A DNA stretch of 64,000 nucleotides from Protula sp. h YS-2021 (Eukaryota; Annelida; Polychaeta; Sabellida; Serpulidae): positions 96,103,804-96,167,803 of the forward strand of contig OX457025.1 in assembly GCA_949752745.1 (NCBI GenBank). Reading direction: 5' to 3'. Of this stretch, positions 12,401-22,625 are shown in pieces. Position 1 is the first letter of the stretch. The number at the start of each line of letters is the position of its first letter. The position numbers and the translations under genes are program-made. The notes below the pieces were generated by a model. It was not told the origin of the DNA. It saw nothing but the letters and a program-made list of their open reading frames with translations, and made no database searches.

Positions 12401-13929
12401 TTCCACAAGTTTCCCTTTAATTACACCTTTGTAATTAAGAGCCTTTGCCTAGATGCGTACCAAATATCATATGCTGCAGAACAGCGATGTACGGCTATTT
12501 ATGGGAAATCGAACGGAAATCAGGATCATACCAATACCAATAAAGTGGGAGGTCGGAAATGAGTGTTTTTGGGGTGTGAAAATAAAGGTCCAGTTTTGGG
12601 GATGTGGTTGGATAAAATACCGGCATTTTCTCCTAATTTCATGGAAACCCTTAGTATTAACGGCAACGTCATACACAGGAAACGAATAACAATTCAAAAT
12701 CAGTGGACTTTTAATTAAACCTGGAAGCAAAACGACATCTTATCTCAACCACGGAAACTTGTTTCGAAATGTTTTTCTAAGAAACAGCTGAATTTTTAAG
12801 AACTTCAGTGTTATTCATATGATGGATTTGCATCCATTGATGCACTTAGTTCTAAAACAATAAACATTTGTTTACTTTTCAAGGTCAAAAATCGTTGCAT
12901 ATCTGGCCGTAACAGTGGGGTTGTGAGTTCATAACTTGGTTCGCCTTGTGATTGCCGCCCTCGATGCCTGTGACTGCAACCTCACCAATTGTAGCGGCGA
13001 GATCACGACTGCCTGCTGCTGAATCTGAATCTCCTCTAGGTTAATTTATATGATGAGAGAAGAATTTTCTGCTGGTGTCTGGTACCCTCCAGCGCGAGGT
13101 TTGTTACCTGAGGTCGTAGTCGTGTTGCACAACGTGCCCAGATTGTACGCCCTACTAGCAATCCGAAAAATGGATTCCTGGAAGGAATCTGTTAGCTTGC
13201 TATCAGTCGGTCGGTGCGCGGTTAGCGGCGTTATGGTTGCGACTCATGAACAAGATGGGGACATTGTTCGCGACCACAGTTTTTTTATCTGTCTCTTCCG
13301 CTGTTGTTGTCGACGTTGCCTGAGAGGGATGCGCAGTACCTTCAATAGTCGTGTGCATCGTCCTTGGCAGCTGGGTGCGCACATCGTGGCATCTTTACCA
13401 CGGTTGTTCATGACTGTAGCACAAACGAATGAACACATGAACACAAACAAATGCATTAATAACAGTGCATTGCCATTTGTGATTTGGTATTTGGTTTCAC
13501 AGTGCAGTGTCGCTGCAGTCTGACCGTGCTACCCCTGATAGTGCTTCTCAGCCTGTGTGCTCTCTCCGAGTAACTCTTTTTAACGTGCGACAAACTAGGG
13601 TGCGGCCAGACTCTGCTCCACGACAACACAAAGATTGGGAAAGCTACCACTTGTGAAAAGTTTCCTGGAACGCATCGCACGCCGCGAAAACCTTTCCCGT
13701 AGGCTAGGTAGCAGATTCTTGTACTCTCTTAGTCACGAGATAGTCAGGAGGTGGCGTGGTTACCAAGGCAACGGTGTCTCCGGTAACTTGCAGCACTGTG
13801 GGCGCCTTCCCTCCAAAACTAAAACTGGATACGCTTGCGTATGTGTCGGACTTACGGGTCTTTGTATCGGACAAAACGTGATGTTGGACCTAACCTAGAA
13901 TCAAAGTGTCAGACTGTTAACTGTACTCA
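9491..13929. other. Intergenic DNA with weak repeats, no gene recognised
   Basis: Open frames are short and unconvincing. Two related segments of about 50 bp (GGAGAAATTAC..GAAACATGGTA) lie near 10402-10452 and 10557-10608. A direct duplication of about 60 bp (ATCTAGTACAAAC.AACATTT) lies at about 12118-12240 within AT-rich DNA. The 9940-10110 segment has several GGTAGAG repeats. These may be remnants of old transposons. Confidence 0.45.
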
Positions 13930-13936
13930 TGTAAAA
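13930..13936. repeat. Target-site duplication of element A, left copy
   Basis: TGTAAAA directly precedes the terminal AGTAGGG. The same seven bases follow the terminal CCCTACT at the right end. Polintons usually make a 6-bp duplication, so the seventh matching base is either chance or a shifted boundary. Confidence 0.75.
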
Positions 13937-14240
13937 AGTAGGGTGAAAACGAGAGTTCTACGCCACTTGATGACGTCATACTGTCTGGAAGTGACGTCAT
14001 AGCGTCTGGACCGGAAGTGCTGTCTGGACCGAAAGTGCTGTCTGGACCGGAAGTGCTGTCTGGACCGGAAGTGACGTCATCATGTCTGGAAGTGACGTCA
14101 TAGCGTCTGGACCGGAAGTGCTGTCTGGACCGGAAGTGACGTCATGATAAGCGTAAGGATAGGCGCGGCCATCCATGACGTGATAATGACGTCATGATGA
14201 CGTCATACTGTCTGGAGCGAAAGTTGCTTGATAGGGTGCT
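13937..14240 (+). repeat. Left terminal inverted repeat of element A
   Basis: The terminal segment is dominated by an 18-bp unit, GTCTGGACCGGAAGTGCT, and by TGACGTCA palindromes. ACCGGAAGTG matches the usual ETS-factor consensus and TGACGTCA the CRE/ATF consensus, sometimes joined as ACCGGAAGTGACGTCA. The mirror image occupies about 19555-19859. The same unit forms the ends of element B. Confidence 0.85.
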
Positions 14241-14324
14241 CTGGCCGAGTCAATCATCATGAAGCCAATGAACTCCACCTGTCAATCAGTGTAACCATGG
14301 CAACAGACCCTAAAAAGCCATGAC

Positions 14325-14480
14325 CCCCCCCCCTAGGACATACTATGTACCGACCCTCCCCCCAGAGCATACTATGTACCCCCCCTAGGACATACTATGT
14401 ACCGACCCCCCCAAGACATACTATGTACCGACCCCCCCCCCCCCCTAGGAGACAGTCGGGACAGACCTCCCCCCCCCCAA
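14325..14480. repeat. C-tract repeat array, left arm of element A
   Basis: Runs of 6-13 C separate copies of TAGGACATACTATGTACCGA. The reverse complement with G runs lies at about 19307-19475. The same unit occurs near both ends of element B (45749-45850 and 61440-61675), making it a family hallmark. The G-rich strand has enough G runs to form quadruplexes. Confidence 0.85.
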
Positions 14481-14504
14481 GGATCGTGATATGGCTAACT
14501 TCAA

Positions 14505-15240
14505 GAATGTATAACTTTAAAACTACTTGGTTGATTTATATGAAAATTTCACTGTTTGATTCAGTTTTATGTAAAGTTTTGTCATAAAGTGGTCACAGGC
14601 TATTTTCGCAGCTGGCTGTATGCATTTTTGTAAAATGCCACCATTTTAACTTTGTAAAAAGTGAAAAAGTGTGATAACTTTCGTTATAGTTGACCGATTT
14701 GAATGAAAATTTCACTATTTGATTCAGTTTTATATCTAGTTTTATTATAAAGTAGTCATGGGCTATTTGCGCATGTGGCTGTATGCATAATTGTAACATG
14801 CCGCCATTTTAACTTTGTAAAAAGTGAAAAATTGAGATAACTTTCGCTATGCTTGGTCGATTTACATGAAAATTTCACTGTTTGATTCAGTTTTATATCT
14901 AGTTTTAACATTAAATGGTTATAGGCTATTTGCACCGATGGTTGTATGCATAATGTGACATGCCGCCATTTTAACTTTGTAAAAAGTGAAAAAATTGAGA
15001 TAACTTCCGTTATACTTGGTCGATTTACATGAAAATTTCACTATTTGATTCAGTTTTATATCTAGTTTTGTTATAATGTAGTCATGGGCTATTTACACAG
15101 CTGCCTGTATACATAATTTGACATTCGCCATTTCAACTTTGTAAAAAGTGGAAAAGTGTAATAACTTTCGTTATGGTTAACCGATTTGAATGAAAATTTC
15201 ACCATTGAATTCAGTTTGATGTCTTAGTTTACAGTAGTTT
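14505..15240. repeat. 163-bp tandem repeat, five copies, left arm of element A
   Basis: TGAAAATTTCACTGTTTGAT and its variants recur at 14541, 14704, 14867, 15030 and 15191, giving a period of 161-163 bp. Each unit also holds GGCTATTTGCGCA-like and GCCGCCATTTTAACTTTG segments. The mirror set lies at about 18540-19275. One partial unit is found in element B at about 46388-46508. Open frames inside are repeat by-products. Confidence 0.85.
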
Positions 15241-15339
15241 GGCATAGGTGAGTTGTTGGAATGGCGCGCGCCCCCCACCATTCAAACATGTGTTTGAATT
15301 ATTTTTACGTCAAACTATTGCTCAACAAGTTGTTTAGCA

Positions 15340-15575
15340 ATTGTACAACAATTGTTCAACGAGCTCTTGTTCAACATGTTGTTGAACATGTTCAACATGT
15401 TCAACAACATGTTCAACAAGTTGAACATGTTCAACATGTTCAACATGTTCAACAACATGCTCAACAAGTTGAACATGTTCAACATGTTGTTGCTCAAGTT
15501 GAACATGTTCAACCTATTCAACATGTTCAACAACATGCTGTTTAACAAGTTGTTCAACAAGTTGTAGTTGAAGAA
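15340..15575. repeat. TTGAACATGTTCAA array, distal, left arm of element A
   Basis: GTTGAAC, GTTCAAC and CATGTT units are interleaved. The decamer GAACATGTTC occurs at least four times. The sequence is locally self-complementary in many registers and could form many small hairpins. The decamer fits RRRCWWGYYY, the consensus half-site of the p53 family; any binding is untested. Met/Phe/Asn/Leu-only and Gln/His/Val-only open frames across it are artefacts. Confidence 0.8.
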
Positions 15576-15724
15576 AAGAAAAAATAAGACATATGTTGAA
15601 TAGGTTTATTAATACACTTAAATACACTTAAATACACTTAAATATATACAGCTTAAATCTATAACAATATTATAACATTTATTGATTTACAAAGTCTTTA
15701 TTATAAATGTTTAGTCAAATAAGT

Positions 15725-16461
15725 CTATTTTTCTTCATCTGCTTCACTCTGTTCACTGGCATCCATATCACTTTCTTCGTCACTGCTTTCATCTTCCTCC
15801 TCCTCATCTAGAAGCTCTTCAAAGAATGCATCGTTTCTTCTTATAGCCGCCTTTAGTGCCTTTGAATACTCGTTATGTTTTTCATCAACAAAGTAATTAA
15901 AGTCTTCTAAAATGGTTTTCAATGTTCGTTTTGTTGTAGACGTTGGGCATATTTGAATAGTCTCATAAACAGTTGTTTAAGTCGACGCTTATAAATGGGT
16001 CGAAAGTCATCACTTGCTATGTCACGCGCATCTTCAAGCCCTTGTTCTTCATATTCTGAAACCTTTTCTTGAAATTTGGTATCATATTCATCGTAGACTT
16101 CTTGAACCATATCATACCAAACAGAGTCTGTTTCTGACTCACTTTCAGAGTCTGTTTCTGACTCACTTTTAGAGCTGCCGTCATTATCACCCTCAACACA
16201 ATGTTCCATATGTTTGAACAAAGCTTCTTGACTGTTGTATAACGCACCACATTCTGTACAAGCATGTGCATTCTTTTCAGTCATGTTGACGCTTTGACTT
16301 TCCATAGAAGACTCATCTAAAATTTCAGTGATAGGTGGTTTCACAGGGTTTTCAATATCTATCTCCAATTCTTCTTCTTCTGAAGTGTGAGCATTCTTTA
16401 AGTGTCTTTTAAGACTTTGTGGCCAAATGTAAGATTTCAGACAAATGTTGCATTTATACAT
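15725..16461 (-). pseudogene. Acidic two-zinc-finger protein, left-arm copy with 1-bp deletion
   Basis: The frame opens at the ATG at 16461 and runs 180 codons. A single-base deletion near 15919-15925, relative to the right-arm copy, then creates a TGA, and the rest continues in another frame to 15725. The protein starts with a C2H2 finger (C4, C7, H20, H25), followed by a Glu-rich linker and a second C2HC finger (C-x2-C-x12-H-x3-C). Next come a Ser/Glu repeat, a helical basic segment (residues about 150-178) and, beyond the break, a very acidic tail. It suggests a nucleic-acid-binding regulatory protein, but I recognise no named family. A TATA-like TATATAAGG lies about 55 bp upstream (16514-16522). 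Confidence 0.8.
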
Positions 16462-16513
16462 CCTTTCGGTTCAACATACACTTTTCAAGTGATGAAAAAG
16501 CCTTTAAACATAG

Positions 16514-16522
16514 CCTTATATA
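16514..16522 (-). promoter_or_regulatory. TATA-like box for left zinc-finger gene
   Basis: TATATAAGG on the minus strand lies about 53 bases before the ATG at 16461. The mirror copy lies at 17219-17227. This spacing resembles other TATA-to-ATG distances in element B. Confidence 0.55.
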
Positions 16523-16615
16523 CAACTTGTTGAACAACATGTTGAACATGTTCAACATGTTGTTGAACATGTTGTTGAACATGTTGCTGAACATGTTGTT
16601 GAACATGTTGTCTAC
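16522..16615. repeat. TTGAACATGTTC array, promoter-proximal, left arm
   Basis: A shorter array of CATGTTGTTGAACATGTT units lies directly upstream of the TATA-like box of the left zinc-finger gene. The mirror copy is at about 17129-17218. Its position just upstream of a promoter suggests a regulatory role, which is inference. Confidence 0.7.
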
Positions 16616-16627
16616 GCCTAGGGGAGT

Positions 16628-16712
16628 TTAACGTCATAACGTCATTATGACGTCATCATTATGACACCATTATGACGTCATCATTATGACGTCATAATGA
16701 CGTCATTGGAAC
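16628..16712. promoter_or_regulatory. TGACGTCA cluster, left arm
   Basis: ATGACGTCAT palindromes are repeated about every 15-18 bp, some altered (ATGACACCAT). The mirror cluster lies at about 17035-17107. TGACGTCA is the full CRE/ATF consensus in animals. Whether it is bound here is unknown. Confidence 0.6.
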
Positions 16713-16739
16713 AGGCGCGTGCTTAATCAAAAACTGTTT

Positions 16740-16990
16740 CAGCAGAATTTATTGCTGTTTGATATGAATGAAATGCATGTCTCACTCTTCCTTTTATGCT
16801 TCTTAGATGTAATCAAAATATGGTGTGTAACTCGTCAAAAATGCCAAACTTGTTAAAATTGCTGACTCAGCAATTTTAGCAATTTTAACAATTTTGGCAT
16901 TTTTGACGAGTTACAGACCATATTTTGATTACATCTAAGTAGCATAAAAGGAAGAGTGAGACATGCATTTCATTCATATCAAACAGCAAT
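16740..16990. promoter_or_regulatory. Central bidirectional promoter-like block and palindrome axis of element A
   Basis: Two outward-facing copies of a block meet here. Each reads, outward from the axis, TGACTCAGCA, ATTTTGATTACATCTAAGTA, GCATAAAAGG and GAGTGAGACATG. The same block lies upstream of the polymerase gene of element B (60729-60960) and in its left arm (46518-46757). The axis is the perfect palindrome TGCTGACTCAGCA at 16860-16872, which equals the Maf-recognition element containing an AP-1 core. The right side holds a short tandem duplication of GCAATTTTA next to the axis. Confidence 0.7.
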
Positions 16991-17034
16991 AAATTCTGCT
17001 GAAATAGTTTTTGATTAAGCACGCGCCTGTTCCA

Positions 17035-17107
17035 ATGACGTCATTATGACGTCATAATGATGACGTCATAATGACGTCATAATGATGACGTCATAATGAC
17101 GTTATGA
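17035..17107. promoter_or_regulatory. TGACGTCA cluster, right arm
   Basis: This is the mirror image of 16628-16712, with about five ATGACGTCAT palindromes. Confidence 0.6.
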
Positions 17108-17128
17108 CGTTAAACTCCCCTAGGCGTA

Positions 17129-17218
17129 GACAACATGTTCAACAACATGTTCAACAACATGTTCAATAACATGTTCAACAACATGTTGAACATGTTCAAC
17201 ATGTTGTTCAACAAGTTG
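17129..17218. repeat. TTGAACATGTTC array, promoter-proximal, right arm
   Basis: This is the mirror of the array at 16522-16615. It directly precedes the TATATAAGG at 17219-17227 and the zinc-finger gene start at 17280. Confidence 0.7.
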
Positions 17219-17227
17219 TATATAAGG
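17219..17227 (+). promoter_or_regulatory. TATA-like box for right zinc-finger gene
   Basis: TATATAAGG lies 53 bases before the ATG at 17280. Confidence 0.55.
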
Positions 17228-17279
17228 CTATGTTTAAAGGCTTTTTCATCACTTGAAAAGTGTATGTTGAACCGAAAGG

Positions 17280-18017
17280 ATGTATAAATGCAACATTTGT
17301 CTGAAATCTTACAATTGGCCACAAAGTCTTAAAAGACACTTAAAGAATGCTCACACTTCAGAAGAAGAAGAATTGGAGATAGATATTGAAAACCCTGTGA
17401 AACCACCTATCACTGAAATTTTAGATGAGTCTTCTATGGAAATTTAAAGCGTCAACATGACTGAAAAGAATGCACATGCTTGTACAGAATGTGGTGCGTT
17501 ATACAACAGTCAAGAAGCTTTGTTCAAACATATGGAACATTGTGTTGAGGGTGATAATGACGGCAGCTCTGAAAGTGAGTCAGAAACAGACTCTGAAAGT
17601 GAGTCAGAAACAGACTCTGTTTGGTATGATATGGTTCAAGAAGTCTACGATGAATATGATACCAAATTTCAAGAAAAGGTTTCAGAGTATGAAGAACAAG
17701 GGCTTGAAGATGCGCGTGACATAGCAAGTGATGACTTTCGACCCATTTATAAGCGTCGACTTAAACAACTGTTTATGAGACTATTCAAATATGCCCAACG
17801 TCTACAACAAAACGAACATTATGAAACCATTTTAGAAGACTTTAATTACTTTGTTGATGAAAAACATTACGAGTATTCAAAGGCACTAAAGGCGGCTATA
17901 AGAAGAAACGATGCATTCTTTGAAGAGCTTCTAGATGAGGAGGAGGAAGATGAAAGCAGTGACGAAGAAAGTGATATGGATGCCAGTGAACAGAGTGAAG
18001 CAGATGAAGAAAAATAG
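17280..18017 (+). pseudogene. Acidic two-zinc-finger protein, right-arm copy with nonsense codon
   Basis: Starting at ATG 17280, the frame stays the same for 246 codons to the TAG at 18015-18017, except for a TAA at 17445-17447 after 55 codons. The left-arm copy has sense codons there, so a local change of a few bases created the stop. Downstream, a 186-residue frame from 17457 covers the second finger, the helical region and the acidic tail rich in Glu, Asp and Ser. The 1-bp deletion of the left copy is absent here. An AATAAA lies about 40 bases after the stop. The two copies thus carry different lesions. Confidence 0.8.
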
Positions 18018-18164
18018 ACTTATTTGACTAAACATTTATAATAAAGACTTTGTAAATCAATAAATGTTATAATATTGTTATAGATTTAAGCTGTATATAT
18101 TTAAGTGTATTTAAGTGTATTAATAAACCTATTCAACATATGTCTTATTTTTTCTTTTCTTCAA

Positions 18165-18440
18165 CTACAACTTGTTGAACAACTTGTTAAACAGCATGTT
18201 GTTGAACATGTTGAATAGGTTGAACATGTTCAACTTGAGCAACAACATGTTGAACATGTTCAACTTGTTGAGCATGTTGTTGAACATGTTGAACATGTTG
18301 AACATGTTCAACTTGTTGAACATGTTGTTGAACATGTTGAACATGTTGAACATGTTCAACTTGTTGAACATGTTGTTGAACATGTTGAACATGTTGAACA
18401 TGTTCAACAACATGTTGAACAAGAGCTCGTTGAACAATTG
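18165..18440. repeat. TTGAACATGTTCAA array, distal, right arm of element A
   Basis: This mirrors 15340-15575 but has at least one extra repeat block. That accounts for most of the length difference between the two arms. Confidence 0.8.
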
Positions 18441-18539
18441 TTGTACAATTGCTAAACAACTTGTTGAGCAATAGTTTGACGTAAAAATAATTCAAACACA
18501 TGTTTGAATGGTGGGGGGCGCGCGCCATTCCAACAACTC

Positions 18540-19275
18540 ACCTATGCCAAACTACTGTAAACTAAGACATCAAACTGAATTCAATGGTGAAATTTTCATT
18601 CAAATCGGTTAACCATAACGAAAGTTATTACACTTTTCCACTTTTTACAAAGTTGAAATGGCGAATGTCAAATTATGTATACAGGCAGCTGTGTAAATAG
18701 CCCATGACTACATTATAACAAAACTAGATATAAAACTGAATCAAATAGTGAAATTTTCATGTAAATCGACCAAGTATAACGGAAGTTATCTCAATTTTTT
18801 CACTTTTTACAAAGTTAAAATGGCGGCATGTCACATTATGCATACAACCATCGGTGCAAATAGCCTATAACCATTTAATGTTAAAACTAGATATAAAACT
18901 GAATCAAACAGTGAAATTTTCATGTAAATCGACCAAGCATAGCGAAAGTTATCTCAATTTTTCACTTTTTACAAAGTTAAAATGGCGGCATGTTACAATT
19001 ATGCATACAGCCACATGCGCAAATAGCCCATGACTACTTTATAATAAAACTAGATATAAAACTGAATCAAATAGTGAAATTTTCATTCAAATCGGTCAAC
19101 TATAACGAAAGTTATCACACTTTTTCACTTTTTACAAAGTTAAAATGGTGGCATTTTACAAAAATGCATACAGCCAGCTGCGAAAATAGCCTGTGACCAC
19201 TTTATGACAAAACTTTACATAAAACTGAATCAAACAGTGAAATTTTCATATAAATCAACCAAGTAGTTTTAAAGT
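18540..19275. repeat. 163-bp tandem repeat, right arm of element A
   Basis: This is the mirror image of 14505-15240, five copies, nearly identical base for base. Confidence 0.85.
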
Positions 19276-19306
19276 TATACATTCTTGAAGTTAGCCATAT
19301 CACGAT

Positions 19307-19475
19307 CCTGGGGGGGGGGGGGAGGTCTGTCCCGACTGTCTCCTAGGGGTAGGGGGGGGTCGGTACATAGTATGTCTTGGGGGGGGTCGGTACATAGTAT
19401 GTCCTAGTGGGGGGGGGGTACATAGTATGCTCTGGGGGGGGGGGTCGGTACATAGTATGTCCTAGGGGGGGGTCA
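19307..19475. repeat. G-tract repeat array, right arm of element A
   Basis: Runs of 7-14 G alternate with TCGGTACATAGTATGTCCTA. It mirrors 14325-14480. Confidence 0.85.
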
Positions 19476-19554
19476 TGGCTTTTTAGGGTCTGTTGCCATG
19501 GTTACACTGATTGACAGGTGGAGTGCATTGGCTTCATGATGATTGACTCGGCCA

Positions 19555-19859
19555 GAGCACCCTATCAAGCAACTTTCGCTCCAGACAGTATGACGTCATC
19601 ATGACGTCATTATCACGTCATGGATGGCCGCGCCTATCCTTACGCTTATCATGACGTCACTTCCGGTCCAGACAGCACTTCCGGTCCAGACGCTATGACG
19701 TCACTTCCAGACATGATGACGTCACTTCCGGTCCAGACAGCACTTCCGGTCCAGACAGCACTTTCGGTCCAGACAGCACTTCCGGTCCAGACGCTATGAC
19801 GTCACTTCCAGACAGTATGACGTCATCAAGTGGCGTAGAACTCTCGTTTTCACCCTACT
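19555..19859 (-). repeat. Right terminal inverted repeat of element A
   Basis: This is the reverse complement of 13937-14240. It has CACTTCCGGTCCAGAC units and TGACGTCA palindromes and ends GTTTTCACCCTACT. Confidence 0.85.
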
Positions 19860-19866
19860 TGTAAAA
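19860..19866. repeat. Target-site duplication of element A, right copy
   Basis: TGTAAAA follows the terminal CCCTACT and matches 13930-13936. Confidence 0.75.
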
Positions 19867-20129
19867 GCTTTGTCACGTCATGATGCTCGTTTGTTTGTTT
19901 GTTTGTTTGTTGTTTGTTTGTTTTGTTTTTTGTTTGTTTTTTTTTTAATAAGTATTGGTATACGAATGAAGGGTGAACAGTAAACAGAATTAGTATAGAA
20001 CTAAAAAGCTGTAACATAAGAAAGTAAATTTGCTTGAAGTGTTAAAAATAAGATTATTATTTGGACGAAATAATTACTGGCAATTGTAAAATAATGCTAT
20101 TGTTGAAATGGAAAAATGAAGGAGACTGC

Positions 20130-20660
20130 ACAGAGACGACACAAATAGGACAGGGCATGTCCCAATACAAACACAAAAATAGGCGATGTCCCAATACAAA
20201 AACAAAAATAGGCCGTGTCCCGATCCAAACAAAACAACTTGTCCCGACACAAAATAAATATATGAAAAATAAAGACGACTGTCCACATAAACACAAAAAA
20301 TAGCCAATGTCCCGATACAAACACAAAAAAATAGGCCATGTCCCGATACAAACACAAAAATAGGCCATGTCCCGATACAAACACAAAAAATAGGGTATGT
20401 CCCGATACAAACACAAAAATAGGCCATGGCCCGATACAAACACAAAAAAATAGGCCATGTCCCGATACAAACACCTAAAATAGGCCATGTCCCGATACAA
20501 AAACAAAAACTAGCCCATGTTCTGACACAAAAAAGGACATGCCCCGAGACACAAACAGAAAAATGGGACATTTCCAGATACAGAAACCAAAAAAATAGTC
20601 CATGTTCCTATACAAAAGCAAAACAATCGGACATGTCACGACACAAAAGAGCCTTTGTGA
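20130..20660. repeat. About 30-bp minisatellite
   Basis: About 15 copies of a unit containing ATAGGCCATGTCCCGATACA and ACACAAAAA run through this stretch, degenerating at both ends. Cys/Phe/Gly-rich frames on the minus strand are artefacts of the repeat. A short TTTG repeat lies just before it at 19890-19940. Confidence 0.85.
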
Positions 20661-22520
20661 TTCTTGCAGAGATAACTAATTCTATTACAAAAGTCTCATA
20701 ATAATTAGATATATCTTAAATCATTTTGAGATATCTTTGACATTGTTTAGATATCTAAGCTTTTAAAGAATATCTGTAAGTCAGACTAAAGATAGTTCAT
20801 TGTTTGTCCTATATTTCCTCATATTGATATCTATAAATATATTTTTTAGTAATCTTTTGTTAAATTTTACGTACATATGAATCAATCTAAGGTATCTGTA
20901 GTTAAATATAAGATGTCTTGATTTTAGATGCCTCTTTTAAGAGTCTATTAACCTAAAATTTATTAAAAATATTTATATATGAATTTGGGAGGTAATGTCT
21001 TATTATTTAACGAGATGGATAGCTGTGGATGTGAAGGCGTTTAATTTTCAAAAAGGCTTCTTAAAAAGCGTGTCGTGAATAGTTGCTTCAATGACAAATA
21101 ATATGACAGGATGCTACCGTGGTCAATCTTGTAAAAAAAAAGAAAAGAAAGTAACATGGCATCTAGAGTGTTGTCGGCTCACACGCTCATCTTTACCGTC
21201 TTTACACAGCGCAGGTGTATGGCATCGGGTGGCATTGCTACGCACGTAAGGCCCAAGGTTTTCCCTTCTGTTTGAAATAATCTTGATGACATCTCAGACA
21301 ATAGTACGAGATTAAGCAGTTTTTCATTTTCGTGTAATTTAAAAAGGTATTTTATAGCAACCAAGGTTGGTTGTCATAATGATTTATATCAAATGTCTAA
21401 TTTTAATTTATCCTCTCTCATAAATAACAAAGCCTTGGGATGAAAAATGTTACTTTTGAAAATTTCTTGCATCAGTTAATTAATATTTTAATCTTTCTTT
21501 CGAGTTGCTTTTTTAAATGTTGAACTGAAATCCGGTATATAGAGGAATACATAAAGCACACGTTTTTATGTCACATTAAGCTTTATTACTAATTGCAGGT
21601 GATTGAAGTGAATTCTCTGTTATAACTGAATATAGTTTAAAGGGTTTATATTGAAATAAACCTTGCGAAGGCGTAACTGGCTTGTTAAGGGAAGCATACT
21701 CGCGATTGACGTTCAAAAAAATATCTTCTTGAAATAAAAATGTCAATATACGTATTACGACATCCGCCATTTTGAAAGTTACATCGTGTCTTGGCAACTG
21801 TGTGTAACCAGCGATATGCACAGATCCAGAACGAGTTGAGATCCAGAACATCAGAATGATGAGAAAATAATTCCACTTATCCCATTTCTATTGGAAAAGT
21901 TTCGAAACCTTATACTTGAGTATGGACTCCGGAACGTGATCTCAAAAATCGCAGTTACTACTATTGCACTTACAATGATTCCTGCCGATTGATGTATTAA
22001 TTGCAATTGTGTAATTACAATTATCAGGTTTTATGATCTTCAATTGTTCGGTGTTTAAAAGATAATTCTACCTATGGTTGACCACATCAGTTAACATCTC
22101 TGGGTCATAATCTTTATCTTTGATGTTGAGGATGTAGGCGGTGTGGGCCGTAGACGTAGGCGTAGTGGTATGTAATCACCGACCATTTTGCCATCAATAT
22201 CTTTTTTTGTAAATTTTTATATTTAATTTCAATGAAACATGGTTTCTATAGATTCTGAGTCATGGGCAAGGGCTGCGGATTCGAGACTTTTTCCGAGTCA
22301 TGTACGCTCCCGAGTCTATACCTGAGGTCAAGGATTGAGGGATGCAATATTCGCGAATTCACGAATGCCCCCAACAAAAGCATGATCTACTCATCCTCAA
22401 TTCTTTTGATATAAGCAAACACGCATTTTGTAGATAAATATGGAACGAACTAGAAGTAATCAGATGCAAAAAAAAAAAGGAAATTCTGACCACAAGCCGT
22501 GAAGGTCAAAAAGTGTGCCT
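20661..22520. other. Intergenic AT-rich DNA, no gene recognised
   Basis: Only short frames without family resemblance are present. No tandem or inverted repeat stands out. Confidence 0.5.
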
Positions 22521-22524
22521 ATAT

Positions 22525-22625
22525 GGTCACATTTAATATACGACAGTTATTCCGACGAGAGTTATTTCGGCGACAGTTATTCCGAATTTCACCTACGACA
22601 TTTATTCGGCGACAGTTGTTTCAGT
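22525..22625. repeat. Short CGACAGTTATTCCG repeats
   Basis: Three to four imperfect copies of CGACAGTTATTCCG or CGACAGTTGTTTC lie just downstream of the MULE remnant. They might be what is left of that element's terminus, but I found no matching inverted copy on the other side. Confidence 0.4.

Larger units (their letters stand above)
13937..19859. mobile_element. Element A: palindromic, non-autonomous Polinton-related element
   Basis: The whole element is a near-perfect inverted repeat with arms of about 2.93 and 2.99 kb. It starts AGTAGGGTGAAAACGAGAG and ends with the reverse complement, flanked by TGTAAAA. The first 14 bases and much of the terminal repeat match the Polinton at 44880-62117. 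Each arm carries a terminal CRE/ETS-motif array, C-tract repeats, five 163-bp repeats, two TTGAACATGTTC arrays, one zinc-finger gene copy and a promoter-like block. The axis lies on the palindromic 13-mer at 16860-16872. No polymerase, integrase, ATPase or capsid gene is present, so movement would need enzymes supplied in trans. A cross-element origin by snap-back during protein-primed replication is my inference. Confidence 0.88.

Noticed and set aside
13050..13898. Open frames of 87-157 residues just left of element A
   Set aside because: The composition is not convincing, no family pattern is seen, and overlapping frames on both strands are equally long.
15261..15567. Open frames made of Met/Phe/Asn/Leu or Gln/His/Val (also at 16419-16631, 17110-17322 and 18165-18528)
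   Set aside because: They are by-products of the TTGAACATGTTC arrays on both strands.
16017..17727. 84-residue basic frames overlapping the zinc-finger genes
   Set aside because: They are shifted-frame shadows of the acidic gene; the main frame has the zinc-finger motifs.
20057..20701. CRISPR-like array of about 30-bp units
   Set aside because: The units are contiguous and degenerate, with no unique spacers between constant repeats; it is a minisatellite.
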